Assembly (NCBI RefSeq): GCF_009687845.1
Contig: NZ_BLAD01000040.1
Coordinates: forward strand, 97,666-161,665
DNA: 64,000 nucleotides
Direction of reading: 5' to 3'
DNA from: Acrocarpospora corrugata
GTDB lineage: Bacteria > Actinomycetota > Actinomycetes > Streptosporangiales > Streptosporangiaceae
Positions 42,774 through 52,448 of the stretch are shown here, one piece after another. The position numbers and the translations under genes were made by a program. Within the stretch, counting starts at the first letter, position 1; every line of letters starts with the position of its first letter. Under the pieces are notes generated by a model. That model ran no database searches and was not told the origin of the DNA. It worked only from the letters and a program-made list of their open reading frames with translations.

Positions 42774-43271
42774 ATGGCCGTGTCGTATGTACTGATTTCG
42801 GCGGTGGCGGCGCTGCTCGCGGCGGTGATCGGCTGGTTCGTCATCCCGCGCGCGATGTCGCCGTGGGTCAACGTGGAGTACGCCAAGGACTCGGACCGCC
42901 CGGCGCAGGACCAGGCCGAGATCATCGCGGCGGGCGACGCCATGGGGCTCGGCCTGGCCGCGGCCGACCTGGCCGGCCGGGACCGCGATCTCTCCGACCG
43001 TGACCTGCTGCTCAGGGTGGCCGAGCGGTGGGCGGGTCAGGTCCAGGGCCTCGACGAGATCACGATGATCCGGGCGGTGGTGACGCCGGACGGCCGTCTG
43101 GCGCTGCCCTCGGTCCCCCCGGTCGTCGGCGCGGGCGACGCCGCCCGGGTTCCCGGGCGGCACGGCGGCGAGGCGCCTTCCGGCAGCTTCCACCGGCCGT
43201 CGGCGTCCTGCACCATGTCCGGGAATCCCACCACTCCGTGGTCGCGGATGCATCCGGAAAGCCGCTGGTAG
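42774..43271 (+). CDS. membrane-anchored hypothetical protein, C-terminus probably cut
   Basis: The 165-residue frame has one N-terminal transmembrane helix (residues 4-24) and a soluble helical part up to about residue 122 ('ITMIRAVVTPDGRLALPSVPPV'). The remaining residues are antisense of a lipoprotein remnant on the other strand and not credible as protein. The genuine gene was probably longer and lost its end at about 43140. No function can be assigned. Confidence 0.5.
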   Translation: MAVSYVLISAVAALLAAVIGWFVIPRAMSPWVNVEYAKDSDRPAQDQAEIIAAGDAMGLGLAAADLAGRDRDLSDRDLLLRVAERWAGQVQGLDEITMIRAVVTPDGRLALPSVPPVVGAGDAARVPGRHGGEAPSGSFHRPSASCTMSGNPTTPWSRMHPESRW

Positions 43272-43387
43272 AGCCCCGCCACCGTCGTCTCGCCGCCGGT
43301 GGCGGGCTCCTCGGTTCCGCAACCGGCCAGTCCGGTCAGCGCGGCGGCCACGACGAGCGCGGACTTCGTTCTTCTGGAAGTAATCAC
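43037..43387 (-). pseudogene. lipoprotein remnant
   Basis: GTG 43387 starts a lipoprotein signal 'ALVVAAALTGLAGC' with a good lipobox, followed by about 55 residues ('SGCIRDHGVVGFPDMVQDADGRWKLPEGA') of a family common in actinomycetes. After about 43150 the frame is antisense of the neighbouring gene. The C-terminal half is missing. Confidence 0.6.
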
Positions 43388-43577
43388 GCATTCACGGTGG
43401 CGCGTCGCCCGCCGCCCGCGATTCCCCCGAACGTGATGACCTGGCCACCCACATCTGGGGTATTGCCAGAACGTCGGCCATCCGCTAAGCGCGATAATCG
43501 GCTATTTCAAATCGAAGGAACCCGCAGTTTTCCTTCGTCACCCGGATGGAGCTGGCATCCGAATATTCGGGGACCGA

Positions 43578-44417
43578 TCAGCCGGGGATCTGAACGGGAC
43601 CGGGGTCGTCGAGAGCGCCGTCCCCCAGCTGTCCCTCGTCGACGGACGAGCTCGCCGGCGGCTCGGAGATCACTACCTTCCCGCCCCATCCGCTCACGCG
43701 ACCGTCCGACGCGTACGTGAGAGAGGTGTCCGCCACGCTCACCGTCATCGTGGCGTACACGCGCTTGACCTGCCCGCGTGCGTCCAGCCACACGGTGTAG
43801 TTCACCTTGGCCGTGGCACCCTCGCGGGTCTTGCCGCCCTCCCCGAAGATGGAGCGGAACGACGGCGAGACCCTGGCCAGCTTCACGCTGGAGATCCTGC
43901 CCTTGATGACGCTGCCCTGCCGCGAACTGGCCCTGTCGATGATCTCGTCCAGCGTACGCGGCTCGAACGGATTGACCAGCAGCGAACCGGGGAAGGCGCC
44001 GGCGGAGAACTTCCGGACCCACGTCTTCCCTGGCGGCAGGTATTCCCTGACCCGCGCCCCCGAAATGTACGAGTACTGCAACGTCGAAATCATCCGCGTC
44101 ACCCCCGCGGCCTTCCGCAGCTTCTCCCGGTCGGCCTCCGGCAGCGCGTCCAGGAACACCTTGCTGTACTGCGCCTTGTCCCTGATGTCGGTGGCGGCGA
44201 CCCCGCTCCGCCCGAAACCGACGAGGCCGACCTCGCGCATGGTGGCCAGCGCCTGCCCACCGGCGGAAATCTTCAGCAGGTTGCTGACCTTGACGCCCTT
44301 GCCGGTCGCGAACCGCGCCTTCAGCGCCTTGACCGGATCGGCTTTCGCGACGGCGGGCGCGGCGGGCACCAGCAGAACGGCCGCGCCCACAATGGCCGCG
44401 ACGACTAAACGCTTCAC
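43578..44417 (-). CDS. secreted protein of unknown function
   Basis: GTG 44417 follows GAAGGGA. The 279-residue product has a signal peptide ('MKRLVVAAIVGAAVLLVPAAPAVA', cleavage near residue 24) and a mature domain with 'VKVSNLLKISAGG', 'TVWLDARGQVKRVYATMTVS', recalling the curved beta-sheet of LppX/LprG-like lipid-binding proteins. The lipobox Cys is absent. The similarity is weak. It is flanked by gene-free stretches of about 190 and 294 bases. Confidence 0.6.
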   Translation of the reverse strand: MKRLVVAAIVGAAVLLVPAAPAVAKADPVKALKARFATGKGVKVSNLLKISAGGQALATMREVGLVGFGRSGVAATDIRDKAQYSKVFLDALPEADREKLRKAAGVTRMISTLQYSYISGARVREYLPPGKTWVRKFSAGAFPGSLLVNPFEPRTLDEIIDRASSRQGSVIKGRISSVKLARVSPSFRSIFGEGGKTREGATAKVNYTVWLDARGQVKRVYATMTVSVADTSLTYASDGRVSGWGGKVVISEPPASSSVDEGQLGDGALDDPGPVQIPG

Positions 44418-44711
44418 ACGAATCCCTTCACTTGGACGGAAATTTGAGGCCCCCGGATCACATGCCGATAACAATGGCCGCGACCGAACTTTCCGGGAGA
44501 TGAACGGCGTCGGTCGCGTGACCACACGAAGCCGTACGGTGAATCGGACGGGCGTGCTTCACGCCGAAGCGAGCAAATTCAACGGCGAGAGCGAAGCCGG
44601 CCGGAAACCTGGGACCCCCGACGTGCTTTTCTACCACAGCAACTCGGACAAGCCACACAAGTTTTTACGAAGTCACCTTATGTCGGGATTTATCCGGATG
44701 AAGGTCGTGAC
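44418..44711. other. gene-free stretch
   Basis: This 294-base gap contains the presumed promoter of the secreted protein gene (AT-richer at 44420-44480) and an AT-rich segment at 44625-44715. I see no open frame or hairpin with support. Confidence 0.4.
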
Positions 44712-45275
44712 TTAAGCGCAGGCGGCCTGTGCCGGGACGTGGCATCGAATATCGAGCACACGCCGGTTCAGCGGGCTGAGACCGGTACCGGCGCTGTTGA
44801 TCATCATGAGCTTCAGCTGACTACCGTCCATGTACGTCTGCGCCAGCGTCAGATACCCGTCGCTGGACGTCATGGTGCCGGAGAGCCTGTCCAGATAGAG
44901 CGAGTGGTTGCTGGTACCGGCGACCAGCACCACCTTGCCGGCATTGCCGGGATCGACCGCGACGACACCGTAGTTGCGCCCGCCGATGTCGGTACGCCCA
45001 CCGGTCAGATAGGGCCGGTCGGCCACGAGTTGGCTCGCTCCCAACGGGCCGACCGCGTACTGCGTGACCCGGCCCGAGGTCCATGACACCAGCCGTTGCT
45101 GGCCCGGCACGTTGACGATGAGCCCGTTGGCCGCATGGGAGTCCAGCAGATGTCCGTCAGCGGGGACAGCGGCGTCTGCTGAGCACCGGTCCGCCCACGG
45201 TAGAAGTGCAGCGTCGTGGAGACGACCGGCGTGGTGCCGCACGTGGTGAGTCGGTTCGGCAGGACTCCTTCTGTG
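44712..45275 (-). pseudogene. fragment of a secreted beta-rich protein
   Basis: The sequence reads 'LPNRLTTCGTTPVVSTTLHFYRGRTG' in one frame, then after a shift at about 45165 'GHLLDSHAANGLIVNVPGQQRLVSWTSG' and on to the stop at 44712 ('RRVLDIRCHVPAQAACA'). There is no start codon; an in-frame stop precedes it. The pattern suggests a propeller-like or surface protein that has lost its N-terminal part. Confidence 0.5.
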
Positions 45276-45280
45276 TTCGA

Positions 45281-46225
45281 TTATGAAGCGGTCTCCAAGG
45301 CGTCCAGCACCCGCATGGCGGGCAGCACGTCTGCCACCGTGCAACGTGGGGTGCGGCCCTCGGCAACGGCGGCGAGGAAGTCAGCGTCCTGCGCCTCGAT
45401 CGCCGCGTCCTGGGTGGCCGCGACGCCGGGCGAGTCGACGATCACGCCGTCGGGCCCGTACAGGCGGCCGTCTCTGATGTGCAGGGTCTGGTCTTCGGCG
45501 ATCAGGATGTAGTCGCTGACCGGTTCGCGGGAGTGGTAGGAGAGGGAGAGCGTGGCCAGGTCGCCGGCCGGGGTGATCAGGACCGCGGCGACGTCCATCG
45601 GGCTGCCGCTGCCCGGCCAGGGCGGCCCGCACCGGCCGTGCACGCTCACTTCGGGGGCGTCGAGCAGCCACAGGGCCGCGTCGACAAGATGCGCGCCGTG
45701 ATGCCAGAGCACGCTGTCGGTCCAGTCCCTGGCTCTGCCGGTCCAGCCCATGTTGCTCTGCCTGAGTTGCAGCGACCGTGCCACGATGTGGCGTAGCCGC
45801 AGCTCGCCGCGCTCGACCCTGGCCCGTACTTCCAGATGCGGCGCCCAGAACCGCAGCGTGTGGCCCATCGCGGCGAAGCGCCCGGTCTCTTCGGCGGTGC
45901 GCGCCACCAGTTCGGCTTCGGCCAGCGACACCCCGGCGGGGATCTCGCACAGCACGTCGCGCCCGGCCCGCAGCGCGGCGACGGTGAGTTCGGCGTGGAC
46001 GGGGCTGGGCGCGGCGACCACGACCGCGTTCACGTCGTCGTCGGCGAGCAGCGCCGAGGTGTCCGTGTACGAACGTGGAATGTCATGCTCGGCGGCGAAT
46101 TCGGCGTTCTCCTCGGGCTTGGGCCCGGCCACCGCGACGATCCGGCCGCCGGCCGCGCGGATCGCCCGGGCGTGGCAGGCGCCGATCGCGCCGGGCCCGA
46201 GAATGCCGATGCCGGTGGCCTTCAT
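45281..46225 (-). CDS. Gfo/Idh/MocA-family oxidoreductase
   Basis: The 314-residue protein starts with the Rossmann motif 'GILGPGAIGACH' (7-18), has 'EIPAGVSLAEAE' in place of the usual EKP motif, and a C-terminal beta-sheet domain ('WHHGAHLVDAALWLL'). The family oxidises or reduces sugars, inositols and related compounds with NAD(P). The Lys of the canonical EKP is missing (EIP), which may change the chemistry. Its ATG overlaps the amidohydrolase stop by four bases; it is the last gene of the nine-gene operon. Confidence 0.85.
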   Translation of the reverse strand: MKATGIGILGPGAIGACHARAIRAAGGRIVAVAGPKPEENAEFAAEHDIPRSYTDTSALLADDDVNAVVVAAPSPVHAELTVAALRAGRDVLCEIPAGVSLAEAELVARTAEETGRFAAMGHTLRFWAPHLEVRARVERGELRLRHIVARSLQLRQSNMGWTGRARDWTDSVLWHHGAHLVDAALWLLDAPEVSVHGRCGPPWPGSGSPMDVAAVLITPAGDLATLSLSYHSREPVSDYILIAEDQTLHIRDGRLYGPDGVIVDSPGVAATQDAAIEAQDADFLAAVAEGRTPRCTVADVLPAMRVLDALETAS

Positions 46226-46983
46226 GGATTCCCTCCGAAGATCGTGCCGGCGCTGCGGCCGAGCACCCGGTCCCGGTCCTCTGCGCTGAGGAACGGCATG
46301 TGGCCGGTGACGTGTGCGACGGCCGCGCTGTAGTCGGCGTCGGTGCCGCCGGCCCGGTTCCAGTCCCCGCTCCACATGATCCGGTCCGCCCCGAAAGCCG
46401 CCAGCGACATCCGCAGGTACGGCTCCGCGTCCGGATACGGGTACGGCGTGCCGGCGTTGACGAAGAAGCCCGACCACGACGTGGAGGTGTTCCGGCGCTC
46501 GGCCAGCCGGAGGAACCGCCGGAACCCGCGATACGGCGGAGGATCGTCGGCCAGCTTCAGCCAGCCGAGATGTTCGAGCCTGAAATGCACACCCGGATTC
46601 CGGTCGACGACGTCCAGAAACGCGTCACCGGCGACGTCGTCGAACGGCCCGGTGACACTGGCGACCAGCCGGTGCGTGTCCATCGCCCGCCACACACCGG
46701 AGGGCGTGCCGCCGGCCGGCAGCCGTACCCCCCGCAGCACGCCGCGCTCGCCGATCTCGTGAACGAGGCGCGGCGCGCCCGAATCCCGGGGATCCACCAG
46801 AGCGACTCCGGCGAACAGATCCGGCCGTTCCCGCACGCAGCGCTCAAGGTACTCGTTGTCGGAGTTCCCCAGATGCTGGACGAGGACGGCGCGGCCGATC
46901 CCGTGGGTCTTCATGGCGTCGAGGTAGTCGTCCACCGGCCGGTACTTGGTGAGGCCCACGTGGACGTGACAGTCGACGATCAC
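46222..46983 (-). CDS. TIM-barrel amidohydrolase (Amidohydro_2/ACMSD-like)
   Basis: The 253-residue protein begins 'MIVDCHVHVG' with the HxH metal-binding pair, has later 'RLEHLGW' with another His, and ends 'DRIMWSGDWN' where the conserved catalytic Asp is expected. Family members hydrolyse lactones or decarboxylate/hydrolyse small carboxylates. GTG 46983 overlaps the stop of the isochorismatase-like gene. A lactonase role would fit a sugar-acid pathway, but this is inference. Confidence 0.85.
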   Translation of the reverse strand: MIVDCHVHVGLTKYRPVDDYLDAMKTHGIGRAVLVQHLGNSDNEYLERCVRERPDLFAGVALVDPRDSGAPRLVHEIGERGVLRGVRLPAGGTPSGVWRAMDTHRLVASVTGPFDDVAGDAFLDVVDRNPGVHFRLEHLGWLKLADDPPPYRGFRRFLRLAERRNTSTSWSGFFVNAGTPYPYPDAEPYLRMSLAAFGADRIMWSGDWNRAGGTDADYSAAVAHVTGHMPFLSAEDRDRVLGRSAGTIFGGNP

Positions 46984-47711
46984 GCGGTCAGCCCCCGGCA
47001 GGCCGCCGCGAACTCCGCCGACGTGGCGGTGTATCCCACGTTGGACTCGATGTACCGGATCGCCAGCAGGTTGGCCAGTTCGCCGTCACGCGTCTCCGGA
47101 TATTCGAAGGTGCGCACGCAGTCGCGCAGGACCACCACCCGGTATCCCCGGTACATCGCCTCGGTGACCGTGTTGCCGAGGCAGATCCTGCTGTCGAAGC
47201 CGACCACGACCAGGTCACGGATGTCGCGCGCCCGCAGCGTGGAGTCCAGCGTGGTCTCGTAGAAGCCGCTGTACATCTGCTTGCGGATCAGCGGTTCCCC
47301 GTCGGCGGGCGCGATCACCCTGGAGTAGGCCAGGATGTCGTTGGGTTCCCGCCACGCCTCCAGCACGTCCACGTCGCAGGTGCGCATGGAGAGGTTGCGC
47401 CACTCGGTGCGCTCCTCCAGACCCGGCGAGAGATGGTTGGTGACGTGGATGACCGGCAGGCCGGCCTGCCGCGCCGCATCCCGGGCCGGCACGATGTGCT
47501 CCCGGACGATCTCCTTCACGACGGGGTCGGGGGCGTAGATGCCGGCCAGGCCGGGATGCTCCTCCTCGTCGTCGAAGCCCGCGCCGTAGGCGTCCACGAT
47601 GAGGAATCCGGTTCGCGCCGGATCGAGTTCCAGCTGCTCCTCCGCGTGACCGAGCGGATTGTCGAACGACGGGTACATCCGGTAGTACCGGCCGGGCAGG
47701 GTCAGCGTCAT
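46980..47711 (-). CDS. isochorismatase-like cysteine hydrolase
   Basis: The 243-residue protein has the triad of the family: D40 ('LIVDAYGAG'), K144 ('LIRKQMYSGFYET') and C177 ('DSRICLGNT'). Such enzymes are mostly amidases (nicotinamidase, N-carbamoylsarcosine amidase, ureidoacrylate hydrolase). In this operon hydrolysis of an amide or carbamoyl group in the imported compound is the most natural guess. Both ends overlap neighbouring genes by four bases. Confidence 0.85.
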   Translation of the reverse strand: MTLTLPGRYYRMYPSFDNPLGHAEEQLELDPARTGFLIVDAYGAGFDDEEEHPGLAGIYAPDPVVKEIVREHIVPARDAARQAGLPVIHVTNHLSPGLEERTEWRNLSMRTCDVDVLEAWREPNDILAYSRVIAPADGEPLIRKQMYSGFYETTLDSTLRARDIRDLVVVGFDSRICLGNTVTEAMYRGYRVVVLRDCVRTFEYPETRDGELANLLAIRYIESNVGYTATSAEFAAACRGLTA

Positions 47712-48577
47712 CGTGGTCCTTCGCTGGACTGAGTGCTGGGCTGGGTCTGGGTGATGAGGGCTTGGGTGCCCCGGTCTCCGCCGAGTGCGCGGGCCACCGC
47801 CCGGCACAGGTCGCGTACCAGGCTGGTGCCGGGCAGCCGGCGCGTGTCGCCGGCCTCGTCGAGGGCCAGCCCGAGGTCCTTGGCCAGGTGGGCCACCTTG
47901 AATCCGGGCTCCAGGTCGCCTTCGGTCAGCCGGGGCCAGGCGAAGTCGAGCAGCGGCGAACCCGCGACCCCGACGCGTATCGACTCGTGCACCCGGGCCG
48001 GGTCGAGGCCGGCCGCCTCGGCGAGCGCGTACGCCTCGCAGATGCCGAGCGTCACGTTCGCCACGAGCGCCTGGTTGACCAGCTTCGCCGCCTGCCCGGC
48101 GCCGGCGGGCCCGTGGTGCACGACGGTCGAGCCGAGCACCTCGAAGACCGGCCGGACCCGCTCGAACGCTCCGGCGTCACCGCCCACGAAGATGGAGAGC
48201 GTGCCGCTCCGCGCTCCGGCGGGCCCGCCGCTCACCGGAGCGTCCAGCACCGGGTAGCCGGTGGCCAGCCGCCGGGCCAGCGCGGGCGACGACGTCGACA
48301 TGTCCACCGCGACGGCGCCGGGCGAGGCGTTCGCCAGGATGCCGTCCGGGCCCAGGTAGGCCGCCTCCACGTCGGAGGGAAACGGCAGCATGGTGATGAC
48401 CAGGTCACGATCCCGGGCCGCCGCCGCGATCGAGCCGGCCCAGTCCGCGCCCAGTGCCAGCGACGGTTCCGCCCTGTCCCTGGTCCGGTTGTGCACGGTC
48501 AGCCGGTGCCCGGCCGCGACCAGCCGCGCCACCATCGGCGCGCCCATCAGGCCCGTGCCGATCCAGCCGATCCTCAT
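47708..48577 (-). CDS. 3-hydroxyisobutyrate-dehydrogenase-like oxidoreductase
   Basis: GGAGGGATCGG precedes ATG 48577. The 289-residue protein has 'GWIGTGLMGAPM' (4-15) for NAD(P), the substrate motif 'DAPVSGG' (112-118) and catalytic K165 in 'GQAAKLVNQ'. Relatives act on 3-hydroxyisobutyrate, tartronate semialdehyde, L-threonate and similar beta-hydroxyacids. With a dehydratase and an aldolase nearby, tartronate-semialdehyde-type or beta-hydroxyacid chemistry is plausible. Confidence 0.9.
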   Translation of the reverse strand: MRIGWIGTGLMGAPMVARLVAAGHRLTVHNRTRDRAEPSLALGADWAGSIAAAARDRDLVITMLPFPSDVEAAYLGPDGILANASPGAVAVDMSTSSPALARRLATGYPVLDAPVSGGPAGARSGTLSIFVGGDAGAFERVRPVFEVLGSTVVHHGPAGAGQAAKLVNQALVANVTLGICEAYALAEAAGLDPARVHESIRVGVAGSPLLDFAWPRLTEGDLEPGFKVAHLAKDLGLALDEAGDTRRLPGTSLVRDLCRAVARALGGDRGTQALITQTQPSTQSSEGPR

Positions 48578-49605
48578 CCGATCCCTCCAGCCAGCTCCGC
48601 CACACCGTCCAGGGGCCGGGGCGAGGATTCGGCGAAATGGCAGGCGGCCAGCCCGCCACCGGCCGCCGGGCGCAGCAGCGGGCGCTCCTCGCGGCAGCGC
48701 GCCGGCTGGCCCAGCTCGCGCCATCGGGCACATCTGGGCGCGAAGTGGCAGCCCGCCTTGACCGGCTCGGAGTCCGAGATCTCGCCCTTGATCACCGTAC
48801 GGGTGAAGCCGCCACCCGGCCGGAACGCCGGTATCGACCCGATCAGCGCCCGCGTGTACGGATGCACCGGATCCTCAAGCAGAGTCCGCCGCGGACCGAT
48901 CTCCACCAGCCGGCCGAGATACAACACCGCGATCCGCTCGCAGAGGAAGTAAACAGCCCGCAGATCGTGGCTGATGAACAGCATGGCCAGCCCGAGCTCC
49001 CTGCGCAGTTCGGCGAACAGGTTGAGCACCTGCGCCTGCACCGAGACGTCCAGCCCGGACACCGGTTCGTCGGCCACCACCAGAGCCGGCTGGACGGCGA
49101 GCGCCCTGGCGATGCCCAGACGCTGCCGCTGCCCGCCGCTGAACTGCTGCGGATACCGGTCCAGCATCGGCGTTGTGAGCCCGACCCGCCGCAGCAGCCC
49201 GCCGATCCGCTCCTCCAGCTCCGCCCCGGACGCCAGCCGGTGAATCTGGTACGGATCGGACAACACCGAACGAACCGTGCGCCGCGGATTGAAGGCATTC
49301 TGCGTGTTCTGGAAAATCATCTGAACGTCCCGCCGGAACTCCAGCGACCGCCGCCCGGACAGCCCCCGCAGATCCTGCCCGCGCAACTCGATCCGCCCGG
49401 CGGTCGGCTCCTCCAGCCGCACGATCAGCCGCCCGATCGTCGTCTTGCCCGAACCGCTCTCCCCCACCAGGCCCAGCGTCTCGCCGGGATACACGTCGAA
49501 GGACACGTCGTCGACCGCCCGCACCGCCGTACGTCCCGGCCCGAACCCGCGCTCCCTGAAGTCCTTCACCAGACCGCGCACCGACAGCAGCGACTCCCCG
49601 CTCAC
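48574..49605 (-). CDS. oligopeptide-type ABC importer ATPase (DppF/OppF-like)
   Basis: The 343-residue protein carries Walker A 'GESGSGKTT', signature 'FSGGQRQR', Walker B '[12 protein letters not shown]' and the C-terminal OppF region with Cys-rich '[10 protein letters not shown]...CREERP'. It powers import together with the second ATPase. GTG 49605 overlaps the stop of that gene. Confidence 0.92.
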   Translation of the reverse strand: MSGESLLSVRGLVKDFRERGFGPGRTAVRAVDDVSFDVYPGETLGLVGESGSGKTTIGRLIVRLEEPTAGRIELRGQDLRGLSGRRSLEFRRDVQMIFQNTQNAFNPRRTVRSVLSDPYQIHRLASGAELEERIGGLLRRVGLTTPMLDRYPQQFSGGQRQRLGIARALAVQPALVVADEPVSGLDVSVQAQVLNLFAELRRELGLAMLFISHDLRAVYFLCERIAVLYLGRLVEIGPRRTLLEDPVHPYTRALIGSIPAFRPGGGFTRTVIKGEISDSEPVKAGCHFAPRCARWRELGQPARCREERPLLRPAAGGGLAACHFAESSPRPLDGVAELAGGIG

Positions 49606-50627
49606 CGGACCACCGCCTCAGCGGCGGAACCCGTGAAATGGCACCGGCTGCGCCGCCCGGCGCCGTCGGACGCGAGCTCCGGAGCCAGCGACGTGCACTT
49701 ATCCGGGTTGCCCAGCTGCTCGCGCAGCCGGCACCGCTCAGCGAAACGGCAACCGGCCGGCCAGGCCCGCGGATCGGGCGGCGCTCCCGGAATCGTGGTC
49801 AGCCGCTCGGGCGGATCACCGCCCAGCGGCGGAATGGCGTCGAGCAGCGCCCGCGTGTACGGGTGAGCCGGAGCGGTGCACACATCGACCACCGGACCCG
49901 ACTCCACGATCTGCCCCGCGTACATCACCAGCACCCGGTCACAGATCTCCGCCACCGTGGTCATGTCATGCGTGATGAACAGGATGCTGGTGCCCGACTG
50001 CTCTCGCACGTCGAGCAGCAACTGGAGAATCTGCGCCTGAATGGTGACGTCGAGCGCCGTGGTCGGCTCGTCGGCGATCAGCAGATCCGGCCCGAGCTGC
50101 ACCCCCATCGCCACGGCCACCCGCTGCTGCATCCCGCCCGACAGTTCGTGCGGATACCGCCGGACCTGCTGTTCCGGGCGCGGCAACCCGACCCGTTTGA
50201 GAATGTCCAGGATCCGGGCAGGCCGCTCGGCACGCGGCAGCTCGGGCAGATGAGCGGCGAGCCCCTCGCCGACCTGGGAGCCGATCCGGGTCACCGGATT
50301 CAGCGCGGCGCCCGCGTCAGATGGGATGAGAGCCATCTGCCGCCCCCGCAACCGGGCCAGCTCCCGCAGGCTGAGCGCCCCCAGTTCGATGTCACGCAGC
50401 CGCACCGACCCGGCCACGACCCGGCCGGGCCGGGGCACCAGCCCGAGCAGCGCCAGCATGGTCACGCTCTTGCCGCTACCGGATTCGCCGACCATGCCGA
50501 CGATCTCGCCGGCGCGCACCTCGAAGCCGACCCCGTCGACGGCCCGCGCCACACTTCCGCGCAGCGAGAACTCCACCGCGAGATCCCGCACCCGCAGCAC
50601 GGTCTCGGCAGTCTTCACATCATTCAT
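49602..50627 (-). CDS. oligopeptide-type ABC importer ATPase (DppD/OppD-like)
   Basis: ATG 50627 ('MNDVKTAE') gives 341 residues with Walker A 'GESGSGKSV', signature 'LSGGMQQR', Walker B '[12 protein letters not shown]' and the family's C-terminal Cys motif ('[19 protein letters not shown]'). The ATG shares one base with the permease stop. Confidence 0.92.
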   Translation of the reverse strand: MNDVKTAETVLRVRDLAVEFSLRGSVARAVDGVGFEVRAGEIVGMVGESGSGKSVTMLALLGLVPRPGRVVAGSVRLRDIELGALSLRELARLRGRQMALIPSDAGAALNPVTRIGSQVGEGLAAHLPELPRAERPARILDILKRVGLPRPEQQVRRYPHELSGGMQQRVAVAMGVQLGPDLLIADEPTTALDVTIQAQILQLLLDVREQSGTSILFITHDMTTVAEICDRVLVMYAGQIVESGPVVDVCTAPAHPYTRALLDAIPPLGGDPPERLTTIPGAPPDPRAWPAGCRFAERCRLREQLGNPDKCTSLAPELASDGAGRRSRCHFTGSAAEAVVR

Positions 50628-51487
50628 CAGCCGGTCCTCTTCGCGTCGAGCCGATCGCGCAGCGAATCGGAGAGCAGGTTCATGGCGAAGACCGCCAGCA
50701 CGATCGGCACGCCCGCGACCAGCGCCAGCTCCGGATGCACCAGGATGAACTCCCTGCTCTCCGCCAGGCGCGAACCCCACGAGGCCTGCGGCGGCTGCAC
50801 GCCCAGCCCGAGGAAGCCCAGCGCGGCCTCGTCGAGGATGGCGAAGCCGAGCAGCACCGTCGTCTGCACCAGCACCAGCGGCACCAGCCCGGTCAGGATC
50901 TCGGTCCGGATCACCCGCAGCCGGGAGGCGCCGAGCACCCGGGCCGCGTCGACGTTGGGCCTGGACCGCAGGCCGACCACCGCGGATCTGATCAGCCGGG
51001 TGTAGAACGGCCAGTACGACAGCCCGAGCGCCAGCACGGTCGTGGTCACCGAGGCGCCGAACAGCCCGATCACGCCGATCGCCACCAGCAGCGACGGGAT
51101 CGCGAAGAACAGGTCGACCACCCGGGTCACCACCAGATCCACCCAGCCGCCCAGGAACCCGGTCAGCACGCCCAGCGGAATGGCGATGGCCGTGGCGATG
51201 GCCACCGCGCCGACCGCGATCAGCGCGGTCGCCCGCGCGCCGTACGCGATCCGGCTCGCCACGTCCCGCCCGAGCTCGTCGGTGCCCAGCCAGTGCGCCC
51301 CGCCCGGCCCGGCGAACCGGTTGCCGATGTCGATGGCGTACGGGTCCTGGCCGATCAGCCACGGGCCGATCACGATGGTGAGCAGCACCAGCAGGCCGAG
51401 GCTGGCGCCGACCGTGGTGAGCAGCGGCACCCGCCGCCGTGCCGCCGGCCGGGGCTCGGTGACGAGGACCGCTACCTGTGTCTTCAC
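50627..51487 (-). CDS. oligopeptide-type ABC importer permease (DppC-like)
   Basis: The 286-residue protein has an N-terminal helix, 'DELGRDVASRIAYGAR' typical of DppC/OppC, five to six further helices, and the coupling-helix motif 'VLGASRLRVIRTEILTGL'. GTG 51487 overlaps the stop of the partner permease by four bases. Confidence 0.92.
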   Translation of the reverse strand: MKTQVAVLVTEPRPAARRRVPLLTTVGASLGLLVLLTIVIGPWLIGQDPYAIDIGNRFAGPGGAHWLGTDELGRDVASRIAYGARATALIAVGAVAIATAIAIPLGVLTGFLGGWVDLVVTRVVDLFFAIPSLLVAIGVIGLFGASVTTTVLALGLSYWPFYTRLIRSAVVGLRSRPNVDAARVLGASRLRVIRTEILTGLVPLVLVQTTVLLGFAILDEAALGFLGLGVQPPQASWGSRLAESREFILVHPELALVAGVPIVLAVFAMNLLSDSLRDRLDAKRTG

Positions 51488-52428
51488 GTCAGCCTGACTC
51501 TCGGGTCGAGGAGGCTCTGGGCCAGCTCGCAGACCAGGTTGACCACGATGAACAGGCCGCCGTAGATGAGCAGCAGCGCCTCCACCATCGCGTAGTCCCG
51601 CTCGGTCACCGCACCGGTGACCAGGCGGCCGGTGCCGGGCCAGTTGAACAGCGCCTCCACCACGATCGAACCGGCCATCAGCGACGCGACCGTCAGCCCC
51701 AGCGCCGCGACGAGCGAGGGCAGGGCGTTGCGCAGCACATACCCGACGGAGATCTTCCGCGGCGCCAGGCCCTTCGCGCGGGCGAACGGGACGAACGGCT
51801 CCTGCGCCACCTCAACCACCGCCGATCGCGTCAGCCGGGCCAGGTACGGGCTGATCGCCAGCCCGAGCGTCAACGCCGGCAGCAACGTCAGCCGGAGACT
51901 CTGCGCCGGATCGTCGGCGAACGGCACGTAGCCCTGGGAGGGCACCAGGTGCAGCGTCAGGGCGAAGAGCAGCATCAGCAGCGTGCCCAGGAAGAACGCC
52001 GGCACCGCGAGCCCGAACAGGGTCGCCGACGTGATCAGCGAGTCCAGCCGGGAACCCGGCCGCATCCCGGCGGCCACTCCCGCCGGGATCGCGATCAGCA
52101 GGGACACCACCAGTCCCGCGCCCGCCAGCTGGAGGGTGGCCGGGATCCGGTCGACGATGATCGTGCTGATCGGCATCTGGGAACGGAAGGAGACCCCGAA
52201 GTCGCCCCGCAGCACCCCGGCGAGCCAGTCGCCGTACTGGCCGGGCAGGGGGCGGTCCAGGCCGAACTGCTCGCGCAGCTGGGCCACGACGGTGGGATTG
52301 CTGTTCACGCCGAGCATCGCGGTGACCGGGTCGCCGGGAATCAGCCGGACGTAGACGAACGAGAGCACGGACAGCCCGAAGAGCAGTGGCACCGCGAGCA
52401 GGACTCTCCCCAGTGCGTACCTGAGCAT
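51484..52428 (-). CDS. oligopeptide-type ABC importer permease (DppB-like)
   Basis: The 314-residue protein begins 'MLRYALGRVLLAVPLLFG' and contains 'REQFGLDRPLPGQY', 'VARLTRSAVVEVAQEPFVPFARAKGL' (coupling helix) and 'VVEALFNWPGTGRLV', all hallmarks of DppB/OppB. AAGGTGG precedes the ATG. A strong hairpin lies in the 74 bases between it and the binding-protein gene. Confidence 0.93.
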   Translation of the reverse strand: MLRYALGRVLLAVPLLFGLSVLSFVYVRLIPGDPVTAMLGVNSNPTVVAQLREQFGLDRPLPGQYGDWLAGVLRGDFGVSFRSQMPISTIIVDRIPATLQLAGAGLVVSLLIAIPAGVAAGMRPGSRLDSLITSATLFGLAVPAFFLGTLLMLLFALTLHLVPSQGYVPFADDPAQSLRLTLLPALTLGLAISPYLARLTRSAVVEVAQEPFVPFARAKGLAPRKISVGYVLRNALPSLVAALGLTVASLMAGSIVVEALFNWPGTGRLVTGAVTERDYAMVEALLLIYGGLFIVVNLVCELAQSLLDPRVRLT

Positions 52429-52448
52429 CGCCCACCTTCCTTTCCCAG

